64,000 nt of DNA from an uncultured Bacteroidales bacterium (GTDB lineage: Bacteria > Bacteroidota > Bacteroidia > Bacteroidales > UBA932): contig CALUUA010000012.1 in assembly GCA_944323845.1 (NCBI GenBank), positions 1 through 64,000 on the forward strand. The letters are read 5' to 3'. The notes below the pieces were generated by a model. The model saw only the letters and a list, made by a program, of their open reading frames with translations, was not told the origin of the DNA and ran no database searches. Shown here piece after piece: positions 44,289 through 54,057 of this stretch. How positions within the stretch are numbered: position 1 is the first letter of the stretch; every line of letters starts with the position of its first letter. The position numbers and the translations under genes are program-made.

Positions 44289-46133
44289 TCAATATCCAGG
44301 AGTCTGGACCATGCCCGGAGAAGGATTGGACTCGAACTCGGATGTAGGGATAGGCATGGCATAGTTCCTGTCTTTCCAGACAATATTTGTCTTGCCCTCG
44401 CCCGGGCCTGAAACCGTCTTGTAATAATCGGCTTCCTGCTTCCCTATACGGAGCCTGCGCACATCCTCCCACCATCTCATCTCGCCGAACATCTCCGCCC
44501 AACGCTCGTAAAGCAGCGGTTTGTCGGCAAGATAATCTTCCGGATCGGCTGTCTTAGTCCTGTCCTGAAGACTGGCATAATCCACCGGAGACGGCTGGTC
44601 AGGGTCATACCCGTATGCGCGGCGATGCACCTTGTTCACGTATTCAAGGGCCCGGGCTTCCTGACCTTCGTCCGCCAGAATTTCGGCATACATCAGATAA
44701 ATGTCCGGGAGCCTTATGAAATAGATATTGTATCCGGCTACATTCTTCGTCTCGTCCAGAAGATGACCGTCCAGAAAATTGTATTTTCTCACGGGCCAGC
44801 CGTAGAAAGTCTGGGGATCATTGCCTGTAGAAGGGTCCATCTCCCACCATTTCCCGAATTCCACCTGCGCCACCTTGCGATAAGCCTTCACGCCGTCAAT
44901 GGTCATCTGGACCGAATCCAGAAACGGCTGCAGGGCACATACGAAAAGCCTCGGGTCCGGCCAGTTCTCATAGTCGTATTCATCGGTGCCGAGAGCCTTG
45001 TGATATGCCTCCTGCTTTTCCATATACGCTTCATCCAGCCAATGCAGGGTAGTGTCCTTCCCGTCGATGACGGTATCTTCAGACCGGAGGACGGCAGAAG
45101 ACAGAGGGGCAGGATCAGTATAGCCGAACCTGACCAGATTCCTGTCATGCAGGTACTGGTTCCCGTAAGACATGGCGATTCTGTCCCCTGACGGATTTAT
45201 GCAGAACGGACAGTAATACATCGACAGCGTCGAACCGGTATTCGGGGCTCCGTAGGCCGCGCCGCCGGTAGGATCCGCAGTATTGCCCACCTCATAGAAA
45301 GATTCGGAATTGTACTCGTAGGCATCGTAGCCGTTATACATCATCCTGTAATTTTCGAACGACACCAGCGATTTCCCGCTGTTCGATATGCAGTCTTCCA
45401 GATACTCTTTGGCAAGGGCGGTCTCGCCTGCGAAAAAATACGCCTTGGCCAGAAAGGCCTTTACCGCCCATACGGTCACCCTGTGAGGATCGGTCTGCGT
45501 CAGAAGTTTCTCGGCAGCAAGCAGATCTCCGATTATGGCTTCATATGCCGCGCCTGTTGTCTCGCGCACTACATACATCGACTCCAGACTGTTCGGAACC
45601 GATTTGACAAGCGGAATCCCCACACCGTCCATATCCGGCTGCCCGTACAGGGAAAGCATGTGCCACCAGTAGAATGCCCTGAAAAAGAGACATTCCCCCT
45701 CGTAATTGTCCAGAGCCGCCATATCGGACTGGCCGGCCGTCTGCCTGAATTTGGATATTTCGCCAAGTGCGGAGTTCGCATAATATACGCCGAGACTCAA
45801 TCCTGTCCAGGGATCGGACACATAAGTATTCCCTACCTTCACTTCTCCGGCAGAAACATCGATCCAGTCCTGATATTCATGCCATGCCATATCTATCGTA
45901 TGGTCAAGGCAATACATCACATAGCCCGCCCAATAGTTCCCGAGGAAATACCAATGATGCTGGATACCATATACAGAATTGACTATCAACCCTATATCAT
46001 CGACTGTTTCCGGAAAATTCCCTCCTGACAACGATTCGGGATCAGTCAGATTCAAGAAGTCCCGGCATGAGACTGTCCCTGCCAGGGACAATGCCAGCAG
46101 CGAAATCCTTATATAATGAAGTATTCTTTTCAT
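44289..46133 (-). CDS. SusD/RagB-family lipoprotein, second pair
   Basis: 614 residues from the ATG at 46133, giving a lipoprotein signal with lipobox GTVSC (Cys23); the open frame runs further upstream into susC and is rejected. SusD features: RDFLNLTDPESLSGGNF, ECLFFRAFYWWHMLSLYGQP, and LPDIYLMYAEILADEG with RWAEMFGEMRWWEDVRRLR near the end. It is the binding lid of the adjacent SusC. No glycoside hydrolase or kinase is nearby, so the ligand is unknown. Confidence 0.93.
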   Translation of the reverse strand: MKRILHYIRISLLALSLAGTVSCRDFLNLTDPESLSGGNFPETVDDIGLIVNSVYGIQHHWYFLGNYWAGYVMYCLDHTIDMAWHEYQDWIDVSAGEVKVGNTYVSDPWTGLSLGVYYANSALGEISKFRQTAGQSDMAALDNYEGECLFFRAFYWWHMLSLYGQPDMDGVGIPLVKSVPNSLESMYVVRETTGAAYEAIIGDLLAAEKLLTQTDPHRVTVWAVKAFLAKAYFFAGETALAKEYLEDCISNSGKSLVSFENYRMMYNGYDAYEYNSESFYEVGNTADPTGGAAYGAPNTGSTLSMYYCPFCINPSGDRIAMSYGNQYLHDRNLVRFGYTDPAPLSSAVLRSEDTVIDGKDTTLHWLDEAYMEKQEAYHKALGTDEYDYENWPDPRLFVCALQPFLDSVQMTIDGVKAYRKVAQVEFGKWWEMDPSTGNDPQTFYGWPVRKYNFLDGHLLDETKNVAGYNIYFIRLPDIYLMYAEILADEGQEARALEYVNKVHRRAYGYDPDQPSPVDYASLQDRTKTADPEDYLADKPLLYERWAEMFGEMRWWEDVRRLRIGKQEADYYKTVSGPGEGKTNIVWKDRNYAMPIPTSEFESNPSPGMVQTPGY

Positions 46134-46158
46134 ATTCCTTTCCGTTAATGTTTTTCCG

Positions 46159-49100
46159 TCAGAACGATATGTCCACGCCGAAGGCCACCATTTTCGTCTG
46201 CGGATACGTACTGCCGTAATATACGCCGTATGCAGTCTTCGCCGCACCTGCAAATTCAGGGTCGAGACCTGAGAATTTCGTGAATGTCAGCAGATTGCTG
46301 CCTGTCACATATATCCTGAGCTTGTCTATACCGGCTTTTCTGGTCAATTTTCTCGGGAATGTATAGCCCAAAGTGACATTCTTCAGTTTCAGGTACGAAC
46401 CGTTCTCCAGAAAATAGTCGGAATAAGTCGTATAGTTCTTGTTCGGGTCCTTCACGATGGCATTGCCGTTGGAAGTGTCCGTCGCCGCCACTCTCGGACG
46501 GCCGGTAAGACCGTTGCCGAGGAAATAGGAGGCCTTGAAAATATCGGAAGTAGTGTTGGAACTCTGCACCATGCTCTGCGTATAGGCTTTCGAAAGATTC
46601 ATGATGTCGTTTCCGGCCACACCGGTAAAATCAGCAGTGAAGTCTATTCCTTTGAAACCGAGTGTAATATTGAAGCCATACTGGACCTTCGGCCACGGAT
46701 TTCCGATGAAGGTCCTGTCTTCGTCATTTATAGTCCCGTCACCGTTCAGATCCACGAACTTCAGGTCTCCGACACCGGTCAGCCGCTGATGATAGTATTC
46801 GTGGCCGTTGGCCTGCGCTTTGGCATTCAGTTCGTCGATTTCCTCCTGGCTGGTAATGAGACCGTCAGTCTTCAGACCCCAGAAGCTGCTGATCGGCATA
46901 CCGTTGACTGTCTTGCACGGGCTTGTCCCGGTAAACGGATGGCCGCCACCGCCATATATGTACGCCGTCGGCAGACCGAGGTCCACGACTTTGTTCCAGT
47001 TCTGCGAGACATTCGCACTGACTGCATAGCTGAAACCTCCGATATTGTTCCTGTACGAAACGAGGAGTTCCCATCCGGTATTGTCGATACGGCCCAGGTT
47101 GACCGGCATGGTGGCCATGGTGCCCAGCGATGACGGCCTGGTGATTCCGGACGAATTCGGCACGGACAGGGCATATATCATGTCTCTGGTGATTCTCTGA
47201 TACCAGTCGAACGAGACTGCCAGCCTGTTCTTGAAAAATTCCATGTCCACCCCGACATCAAGAGTATAGATGGATTCCCACTTTATGTCCTCATTGAGAA
47301 CCTTGACATTGTTGTATCCCGCCACAGCCGAGCTCCCGTCGAATGAATGAAGGGTGACATTGCTGAAAGCAGACAGATATGAATAGCTGGCCAGAGCGGT
47401 ATCATTACCGAGAATACCCCAGCTGATACGCGGCTTGAGGGAACTGAACCAGTTCTGCTCCCAGTTTTTGAAAAACGGCTCTTCCGAAATTCGCCATCCG
47501 GCAGAGAAGGACGGGAAATCACCCCATCGGTGTTTGGGGCCGAATTTAGGAGAGCCGTCTCTCCTGTAATTGGCGGAAAAAAGATATCGGTTATCGTAGT
47601 TGTATGTAATTCTGGCGAAGAACGAAAGGAACCTGTCATAGCTGAGCGTTCCCGACGCCGTCCTGTCGTCTATGGTGGACAAGGCGAACGACTGCGGATT
47701 GCTTATCGGGAAATCGGTAGCCCCCGCACTTACAAATGAATATTCCGCATTTTTCGCCTCGAAACCGACCATTGCATATACGTCATGCCTGCCTGCGAAT
47801 TTCTTTCCGTAAGACAAAGTGGAGGTGAAAGTGTATTCTTCACTGTAATCCACCCTTTTGGTATAGCTGTCGCTGATCGGGGTGCGGCCGAAATTGTTCG
47901 CTTCCGCATATTGGTCATCAAAACCTCCTCCCAGATGTGCAGCTCCCGTAATATTAAGTTTCAGCCCGTCCCATATGTTCCAGTCCAGATACAGGTCGGC
48001 ATTTCCCTTCAGATCCGAAGACTGGTAATGATGGGTCATGATGTCGCCGAGAGGATTGCCGGCATCGGTATCCACGCCGGCAGGAACCCCGGCATACGAG
48101 CCGTCAGGATTCTTCACTGATATATATGGTATGGACACCCACGGGAAAGCCAGCGAATACGGATTAGTCCTGATTCGCGCGAAATAAATGCGGGTACCCA
48201 CCGTGACTGCCTTGTTTACGGCGTAGTCCACATTCAGTCTGGCGGAAATCCTTTCCCAATAGCTGTTGACCTGCGTGCCGTTCTCCCGCTCATAGGCTCC
48301 GCCCAGATAATAACGTATTTTCCCGCTGCCTCCGGAAAGCGACAAATTGTAGCTGTGTTCTATACCGTTGCGGTATATTTCGGACGGCCAGTCGGTGCTT
48401 GGCAGAGAAGCCGGATTCTGGAAATACGGATCATCCTCTCCCATGGCCTGCTTCACACGGATAAAATCACGGGTACCGAGAAGGCTGTAGTTGTCGGAAA
48501 GGGACCTGACGCCGACCCTCGCCGAGAAAGACAGACGCGGCGCGGCATTGTACCTGCCGGTCCGGGTAGTGACCAGAACCACTCCGCCGGCAGCTCTGGC
48601 GCCGTAGATGGCAGCCGCACTGGCATCCTTTATGACCTCGATGGATTCGATGTCGTTAAGATTGTAGTCGGCTGTGTTCCCTACAGCCACTCCGTCTATC
48701 ACGAACAGCGGATTCAGTCCGTTGATGGAACCGACACCTCTTATGACAATGTCCGAAGTGCTCCCCGGCTTTCCGTCATTCTTGGAGACCATCACTCCGG
48801 CCACCTTGCCCTGCAGGGCCTCCGCCATCGAACGGGCAGGGATGTCCCTGATATCTTTCGAAGTCACAGATGCTATGGAACCTGTCAGATCGGACTTCTT
48901 CTGTGTGCCGTAGCCGATGACCACCACATCATCCAGATACTCGGTATCCTCCTCCATTTCGACAGAGATCGTCTTCCGGTTTCCTATGGGATATCTGACA
49001 TCCCGGTATCCGACATATGAAATCATAAGTACCGACTTCGGCGGCGCCATTATGCTGAATTTTCCGTCCAGATCCGTAACAACACCTTCTGAAACAGGTT

Positions 49101-49284
49101 GTCCGCGGACAATGACAGCCGCACCTGCAAGCGGATTGCCGAGATCATCGGTAATCAGACCTGTCACTTCATTCCTGACTTCCGTATCCGGCCGCTCCTG
49201 TGCCGACACCTGCAATCCCGCGAACACGGACAGTCCTGCAAAAAGCCCGGACATGATCCGGGCAACCACTCCTCGTCTTGACAT
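46159..49284 (-). CDS. SusC/RagA-family TonB-dependent transporter, second pair
   Basis: 1041 residues. Signal peptide (…LQVSAQE), CarboxypepD_reg-like domain (VTGLITDDLGNPLAGAAVIV), TonB-box-like EEDTEYLDDVVVIGYGTQKK, plug (MAEALQGKVAGVMVSKNDGK, PLFVIDGVAVGN, IEVIKDASAAAIYGARAAGG) and barrel ending VAFGVDISF. It shares architecture but only limited identity with the first SusC of the window. The upstream region has a well-spaced promoter and an operator-like palindrome. The TPR/transmembrane gene upstream on the same strand is its likely regulator; this is inference. Confidence 0.94.
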   Translation of the reverse strand: MSRRGVVARIMSGLFAGLSVFAGLQVSAQERPDTEVRNEVTGLITDDLGNPLAGAAVIVRGQPVSEGVVTDLDGKFSIMAPPKSVLMISYVGYRDVRYPIGNRKTISVEMEEDTEYLDDVVVIGYGTQKKSDLTGSIASVTSKDIRDIPARSMAEALQGKVAGVMVSKNDGKPGSTSDIVIRGVGSINGLNPLFVIDGVAVGNTADYNLNDIESIEVIKDASAAAIYGARAAGGVVLVTTRTGRYNAAPRLSFSARVGVRSLSDNYSLLGTRDFIRVKQAMGEDDPYFQNPASLPSTDWPSEIYRNGIEHSYNLSLSGGSGKIRYYLGGAYERENGTQVNSYWERISARLNVDYAVNKAVTVGTRIYFARIRTNPYSLAFPWVSIPYISVKNPDGSYAGVPAGVDTDAGNPLGDIMTHHYQSSDLKGNADLYLDWNIWDGLKLNITGAAHLGGGFDDQYAEANNFGRTPISDSYTKRVDYSEEYTFTSTLSYGKKFAGRHDVYAMVGFEAKNAEYSFVSAGATDFPISNPQSFALSTIDDRTASGTLSYDRFLSFFARITYNYDNRYLFSANYRRDGSPKFGPKHRWGDFPSFSAGWRISEEPFFKNWEQNWFSSLKPRISWGILGNDTALASYSYLSAFSNVTLHSFDGSSAVAGYNNVKVLNEDIKWESIYTLDVGVDMEFFKNRLAVSFDWYQRITRDMIYALSVPNSSGITRPSSLGTMATMPVNLGRIDNTGWELLVSYRNNIGGFSYAVSANVSQNWNKVVDLGLPTAYIYGGGGHPFTGTSPCKTVNGMPISSFWGLKTDGLITSQEEIDELNAKAQANGHEYYHQRLTGVGDLKFVDLNGDGTINDEDRTFIGNPWPKVQYGFNITLGFKGIDFTADFTGVAGNDIMNLSKAYTQSMVQSSNTTSDIFKASYFLGNGLTGRPRVAATDTSNGNAIVKDPNKNYTTYSDYFLENGSYLKLKNVTLGYTFPRKLTRKAGIDKLRIYVTGSNLLTFTKFSGLDPEFAGAAKTAYGVYYGSTYPQTKMVAFGVDISF

Positions 49285-49306
49285 AGCAGAATTGATTAAC
49301 AGGATG

Positions 49307-49338
49307 CAAAATTACCCCTGAATAGTTTTCCGGACAAA
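49307..49338 (-). promoter_or_regulatory. Promoter of the second susC-susD pair
   Basis: On the minus strand TTTG (49338-49335, in a T-run), 20 bases, then taattttg (49314-49307). It fits the phylum consensus and lies 22 bases before the susC ATG. Confidence 0.7.
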
Positions 49339-49353
49339 AAATAAGTTTGACTT

Positions 49354-49383
49354 ATTGATAACGGACATATGGTCATTATCAAT
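49354..49383. promoter_or_regulatory. Operator-like 30-bp palindrome upstream of the susC promoter
   Basis: Outer arms attgataa and ttatcaat pair perfectly (8 bp). The inner part cggacatatggtca is also nearly symmetric, so 12 of 15 positions are complementary and one more is G-T. It lies about 16 bases upstream of the -33 element, a place for an activator dimer. Confidence 0.6.
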
Positions 49384-49477
49384 GACTTGGACTGCAAGAA
49401 AAATAAAAAGTCTTCCGGACGGCAGAAAATTTATGAAAACCGGACATTATTCCATCCCTTCCGACGGATATTCACGG

Positions 49478-51103
49478 TCAGGATTCGATTTCCGACAGAA
49501 GTTTGCGAAGATATATGTCAAGATTAGTTTCGGTAGGGCCGAGGCCTAACTTCTTCCGGATGGCGCTGTTGATTTTATAATATTTGCTGGAACTCAGGAT
49601 ATTGCCTATATCCTTTCCCTTGTACCCCATGCAATAAAGGCTGCAATAGCCTATTTCCCAGGTCGAGAACTGTCTTGTGCGCAGATAGTCCGTGAAGACA
49701 GGATGTCTCATGGAGAACATGAGACCGAGGGCATTCAGATAGGCATCCTGATCCATTGCGATGGACTCTATCATCTCCATGGCCTTCTCCGGCGAATATG
49801 TTCCGAGCCTTCTCATGGTCAGGAGTTCGTCCAGAACGGCGAGACGGTTCTCTATGACATTGCGGACAGGCTCGTCTATGATCACCGAGTTTTTCCTTAT
49901 GCTGGAAAGGGCGTCCTTTTCCTGAGACACATTCCTGTAAAGTTCCTCCAGATACGCCTCCCGTCTGGACTGCTTCAATATTTTCCGAAGAAAGTGCAGG
50001 ATAATCAGCACGCCGATAACCAGGATGGCTCCGAGAGAATACCATAGATAACGTTTGACCCTTTCGCTTCTGGACATCTGGACATAGCTGTCATACATTG
50101 CAGCGACAAGCTGCACATTCTCCCCTATTTTGTCCATATAGGTGGAGTCTTTCAGGGCGACATGTTTTCTGTAGGCGTCCAGAGCATCAGATTTCAGCCC
50201 GAGAGAGTCATAGACGTTGGAAAGGCGCAGATAGTAAGTCGGATTGGCCCTGTATGCCGGATCCGTCCGGCAATATCTTTTCAGATATACCATGGCCGAG
50301 TCCGTGTACCCGGACTTCAGATATATGTCGGATATGGCGAGCAGATAGCCGGAGTCGCGGGCGTCGGCCCAGTCGGTATCCAGATGTCCGACGGCACGTA
50401 TGACGTCTTCCAGAGGAATGGTATCATCCATGTTCAGTATAAGCCTGAAATACCGTACCTGATCAGTCTTTTCCACATATTCCATATATGGTTCCATCTT
50501 GTCGAGTATGGTTCTGGCCTTGTTCTCGTCGCCCAGATGGAAACTGGCCCTTGCCGACCTGATGCAGACCTCGGCATAATATCCGTATAGTCCGGCCGCC
50601 AGAAAGCAGTCGCCGGCCCGGGAATAATATTCGGAGGCTTTCCGGTAATCGAATCCGTAATCGAAGAGGGAGGCCATGGAAGCATACAGGCAGCCGCGGT
50701 ATTCCGGGCCAGGCACATCGGCGGAGTACTCGTCGGCACTGACATAGCAGAACATGGAAGACTCTTCTTCTCCACGGATCTGAAGAAGACGTCCGAGAAT
50801 GTATGAGGCAGCGAATTTCTCGCGCCGGCTGCCGTGTTTCCTGTAATAATTGAATACGGCGTTCGTCACGCTGTCTGCATCTTCGGGTTCTGCAAGAAAG
50901 GCTTTCGCCAGTTTCGGTTCTGTCTTTTTCACGAAAGACATGGCGCTGTCCGGCATCTCATACATGAGCAGAGCCGCCTTTTCCAGAGCCTGTTCCCTCT
51001 GCGCCGTCCCATGACAGCAAATGGAGGAAACGAGGATGAGGACTGCCGGAAGATATATTTCAAGTGCTTTCACTGATTTTTTTCTTGATAAACGGAGACG
51101 CAT
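49478..51103 (-). CDS. TPR/transmembrane putative regulator with C-terminal HTH-like domain
   Basis: 541 residues from the ATG at 51103; the longer frame from 51145 starts upstream of the promoter. An N-terminal signal or lipoprotein-like segment (LPAVLILVSSICC) is followed by TPR-like repeats (residues about 80-330: YYSRAGDCFLAAGLYGYYAE, ISDIYLKSGYTDSAMVYLKR). A transmembrane helix lies at about 353-373 and a coiled linker follows. The C-terminal domain has TWEIGYCSLYCMGYKGKDIG and SSKYYKINSAIRKKLG, reminiscent of a LuxR-type helix-turn-helix. Periplasmic TPR, membrane span and cytoplasmic DNA-binding end resemble membrane regulators beside SusCD loci. Its position upstream of susC fits such a role. 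Confidence 0.7.
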   Translation of the reverse strand: MRLRLSRKKSVKALEIYLPAVLILVSSICCHGTAQREQALEKAALLMYEMPDSAMSFVKKTEPKLAKAFLAEPEDADSVTNAVFNYYRKHGSRREKFAASYILGRLLQIRGEEESSMFCYVSADEYSADVPGPEYRGCLYASMASLFDYGFDYRKASEYYSRAGDCFLAAGLYGYYAEVCIRSARASFHLGDENKARTILDKMEPYMEYVEKTDQVRYFRLILNMDDTIPLEDVIRAVGHLDTDWADARDSGYLLAISDIYLKSGYTDSAMVYLKRYCRTDPAYRANPTYYLRLSNVYDSLGLKSDALDAYRKHVALKDSTYMDKIGENVQLVAAMYDSYVQMSRSERVKRYLWYSLGAILVIGVLIILHFLRKILKQSRREAYLEELYRNVSQEKDALSSIRKNSVIIDEPVRNVIENRLAVLDELLTMRRLGTYSPEKAMEMIESIAMDQDAYLNALGLMFSMRHPVFTDYLRTRQFSTWEIGYCSLYCMGYKGKDIGNILSSSKYYKINSAIRKKLGLGPTETNLDIYLRKLLSEIES

Positions 51104-51132
51104 CGTCTTTGATTCCGATGCGTCAATCCATG

Positions 51133-51140
51133 CAAAGATA
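51133..51140 (-). promoter_or_regulatory. -7 promoter element of the TPR regulator gene
   Basis: tatctttg on the minus strand matches TAnnTTTG, 29 bases before the ATG at 51103. Confidence 0.55.
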
Positions 51141-51193
51141 TGCAAAATAATGTTTCACAATAGCTATGATTATCAATTTTTTTCGCAATAATA

Positions 51194-51223
51194 TTGTTTT
51201 ATGCGATTTTATGTTTAAATTTG
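51194..51223 (+). promoter_or_regulatory. Promoter of rpsO
   Basis: ttg at 51194-51196, 19 bases, then taaatttg (51216-51223): close to the TTTG-N19-TAnnTTTG consensus. It is 70 bases before the rpsO ATG, leaving a leader where S15 autoregulation could act. Confidence 0.65.
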
Positions 51224-51293
51224 CGCCGCTAAAAATCCGAAAAGGAATTTTAGAGTAATTAATTTCAATCATTTTAATTTAATCTTTTTGCAG

Positions 51294-51569
51294 ATGGCTG
51301 AATATTTACAGGCTGAAAAGAAGCAGGAGATTTTCGCGAAGTACGGAAAGTCTAATAAGGACACCGGCTCTCCAGAGAGTCAAGTTGCTCTGTTTTCCTA
51401 CCGTATCGCTCATCTTACCGAGCATCTGAAGAACAACAAGAAAGACCACGTAACCCGTCTTTCACTTCTGAAGCTGGTCGGCAAGAGACGTCGTGTTCTT
51501 GATTACCTCAAGGAAACCGATATCGAGAGATACAGAAATATCGTCAAGGAACTCGGTCTCCGTCGATAA
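51294..51569 (+). CDS. rpsO: Ribosomal protein S15
   Basis: 91 residues from the ATG at 51294 ([20 protein letters not shown]). S15 signatures: [20 protein letters not shown] and [20 protein letters not shown], then [17 protein letters not shown]. It binds 16S rRNA helices 20-22 early in 30S assembly. The downstream neighbour is pnp, the widely conserved rpsO-pnp order. Confidence 0.98.
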   Translation: MAEYLQAEKKQEIFAKYGKSNKDTGSPESQVALFSYRIAHLTEHLKNNKKDHVTRLSLLKLVGKRRRVLDYLKETDIERYRNIVKELGLRR

Positions 51570-51744
51570 TAGGGAAAGAATGCATAAGGGGTGGCTGTGC
51601 ATGGCCTCCCCTTATTTTTTAGGATGCAATCCACCCTGCCCCGGTGAAATAGATCGGTCTGCAGCCGGGCACAGGTCACGATATGAGAAAAGACAATAAG
51701 TATAAATCGACTCCCATAGGGGGAGGCAGACTGAATTGAACTAC

Positions 51745-53976
51745 ATGAACATCATCAACAAAAAAATCGCATTATCCGATGGAAGGGTAATCGAAATCGA
51801 GACTGGCAAGCTGGCCAAACAGGCAGACGGGTCGGTCGTAGTGAAAATGGGGGGTACAATGCTCCTCGCATGTGTCACCTGTGCCAAGGAGGCAAAGCCT
51901 GATGTGGACTTCATGCCGCTTCAGGTGGACTACAAAGAGAAATTCGCTTCTGCAGGAAGATATCCGGGCGGATTCATGAAACGTGAAGGCAAGGCATCGG
52001 ATGCCGAGATACTCACTGCAAGGCTTGTAGACAGGGCACTAAGACCGCTGTTCCCGGAAGATTTCCATGCCGAAGTCTTCGTGACAATCAACCTGATTTC
52101 GGCAGAAAAGGACATCCAGCCGGATGCATTGGCCGGACTGGCAGCATCTTCAGCACTGGCTGTCAGCGATATTCCGTTCGGAGGCCCGATTTCGGAAGTG
52201 AGGGTAGCCAGAATCAACGGTGAGTTCAAGATCAACCCTAACTTCAGCGAGATGGAGAACTGCGACCTCGATATCATGGTGGCAGCGACATACGACAACA
52301 TCATGATGGTGGAAGGCGAGATGAACGAAGTAAGCGAGTCTGTAATGCTTGAGGCCATCAAATTCGCACATGCAGAGATCAAGAAGCACTGCCAGGTGCA
52401 GATGGAGCTCATGCAGGAAACAGGCAAGACTGTAAAGAGAACATACTGCCATGAGGAGAATGATGAAGAACTCCGCAAGGCCGTAGAGGCATTCTGCTAT
52501 GACAGATGCTATGCCATCGCCAAATCAGGACTGCCGAAGCATGAGAGAAGCGATGCTTTCGATGCTCTGAAAGAAGAGTTCTACCAGACCCTCCCTGAGG
52601 AAGAGAGGGAGGCCAAGCAGATGATGGTGGAGAGATACTACCACACTGTGGAAAAGAATGCCATGAGAAATCTTATTCTTGATGAAGGAATAAGGCTCGA
52701 CGGTCGCAAGACCACTGAAATACGTCCTATCTGGTGCGAGACGGATTACCTGCCATGCGCCCACGGTTCCGCCATCTTCACCAGAGGAGAGACACAGTCG
52801 CTTTCCACTGTGACACTCGGCACGAAACTGGACATGAAGGAACTCGACGAAGTGCTGGTACAGAAGACCGAGCAGTTCGTGCTCCATTATAATTTCCCTC
52901 CGTTCGCCACAGGCGAGGCCAAGGCCCAGAGGGGTGTGGGACGCCGCGAAATCGGTCACGGAAATCTGGCATGGAGGGCTCTCAAGCCTATGGTACCGCT
53001 CGCTCCTGAAAATCCGTATGCCGTACGCGTAGTTTCGGATATTCTGGAGTCAAACGGCTCGTCATCCATGGCTACGGTATGCGCCGGATGCATGGCACTC
53101 ATGGATGCAGGCGTAAAGATCAAAAAGCCTGTAGCCGGCATAGCCATGGGGCTTATCACCGATGCCGAAAACCCTAACGACAGGTATGCGATATTGAGCG
53201 ACATTCTCGGAGACGAGGATCACCTCGGTGACATGGACTTCAAGGTAACCGGAACCAAAGACGGCATCACAGCCACACAGATGGACATCAAGGTAGACGG
53301 TCTTTCATATGAAGTGCTCGAAAAAGCCCTTGAACAGGCTCGTCAGGGCAGACTCCACATCATGGGTGAAATGATGAAATGCATCAGCGAACCTCGTGCC
53401 GACTACAAGCCGTTCGTACCTCGCATCATCCAGATCAGGATTCCGGGAGACTTCATCGGAGCAGTCATCGGAAAAGGTGGAGAAGTCATCCAGAAGATAC
53501 AGAAAGAGACCGGTACTACCATCACCATTACCGAGGAGAACAGCGAAGGCATCGTAGATATCTTCGGAGAGGACAAGGCTGCCATGGATAAGGCCCTTGA
53601 ATGGATCAACGGCATCTGCGCCGTTCCTGAAGTCGGCCAGATATATCAGGGCAAAGTGGTCTCCATCCTTGAATTCGGAGCATTCGTCGAAATTCTTCCG
53701 GGCAAGGAAGGTCTGCTGCACATATCTGAACTCGACTGGGGCAAGACCGACAAGGTGGAAGACGTCCTCAACATCGGTGACGAAGTGGAAGTGAAACTTC
53801 TTGAAATAGACGAGAAGACCGGCAAGATGAGGCTGTCACGCAGGGCGCTTCTCCCGAAGCCTGAAGGCTATGTAGAGCCGGAACGCAGGCCGAGACCTCA
53901 GGGCGGTCCTCGCCGTGACGGCGGCAAAGGTCCTGCCAGACGCAATGGCGACAAAAGGAACAATCCGGCCAAATAA
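51745..53976 (+). CDS. pnp: Polyribonucleotide nucleotidyltransferase (PNPase)
   Basis: 743 residues from the ATG at 51745; the open frame begins three codons earlier with TTG, a weaker choice. Two RNase PH domains ([40 protein letters not shown], and [19 protein letters not shown]), then a KH domain ([20 protein letters not shown]) and an S1 domain ([20 protein letters not shown]). A basic Arg/Gly-rich tail ([16 protein letters not shown]) follows. It degrades RNA 3'-5' using phosphate. A strong terminator follows at 54001. Confidence 0.97.
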   Translation: MNIINKKIALSDGRVIEIETGKLAKQADGSVVVKMGGTMLLACVTCAKEAKPDVDFMPLQVDYKEKFASAGRYPGGFMKREGKASDAEILTARLVDRALRPLFPEDFHAEVFVTINLISAEKDIQPDALAGLAASSALAVSDIPFGGPISEVRVARINGEFKINPNFSEMENCDLDIMVAATYDNIMMVEGEMNEVSESVMLEAIKFAHAEIKKHCQVQMELMQETGKTVKRTYCHEENDEELRKAVEAFCYDRCYAIAKSGLPKHERSDAFDALKEEFYQTLPEEEREAKQMMVERYYHTVEKNAMRNLILDEGIRLDGRKTTEIRPIWCETDYLPCAHGSAIFTRGETQSLSTVTLGTKLDMKELDEVLVQKTEQFVLHYNFPPFATGEAKAQRGVGRREIGHGNLAWRALKPMVPLAPENPYAVRVVSDILESNGSSSMATVCAGCMALMDAGVKIKKPVAGIAMGLITDAENPNDRYAILSDILGDEDHLGDMDFKVTGTKDGITATQMDIKVDGLSYEVLEKALEQARQGRLHIMGEMMKCISEPRADYKPFVPRIIQIRIPGDFIGAVIGKGGEVIQKIQKETGTTITITEENSEGIVDIFGEDKAAMDKALEWINGICAVPEVGQIYQGKVVSILEFGAFVEILPGKEGLLHISELDWGKTDKVEDVLNIGDEVEVKLLEIDEKTGKMRLSRRALLPKPEGYVEPERRPRPQGGPRRDGGKGPARRNGDKRNNPAK

Positions 53977-54000
53977 TGAGACGGCCGGCAAGCTATAATG

Positions 54001-54033
54001 AAAAACAGGAGGTCGCGACCTCCTGTTTTTTTT
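54001..54033. terminator. Bidirectional terminator between pnp and galE
   Basis: A perfect 30-base palindrome (54001-54030) with centre ggtcgcgacc, ending in eight T on the plus strand and beginning with five A, which serve as a T-run for the minus strand. It separates the convergent pnp and galE genes. Confidence 0.9.
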
Positions 54034-54057
54034 AACTGACAATTGAGCGGTAACCGA

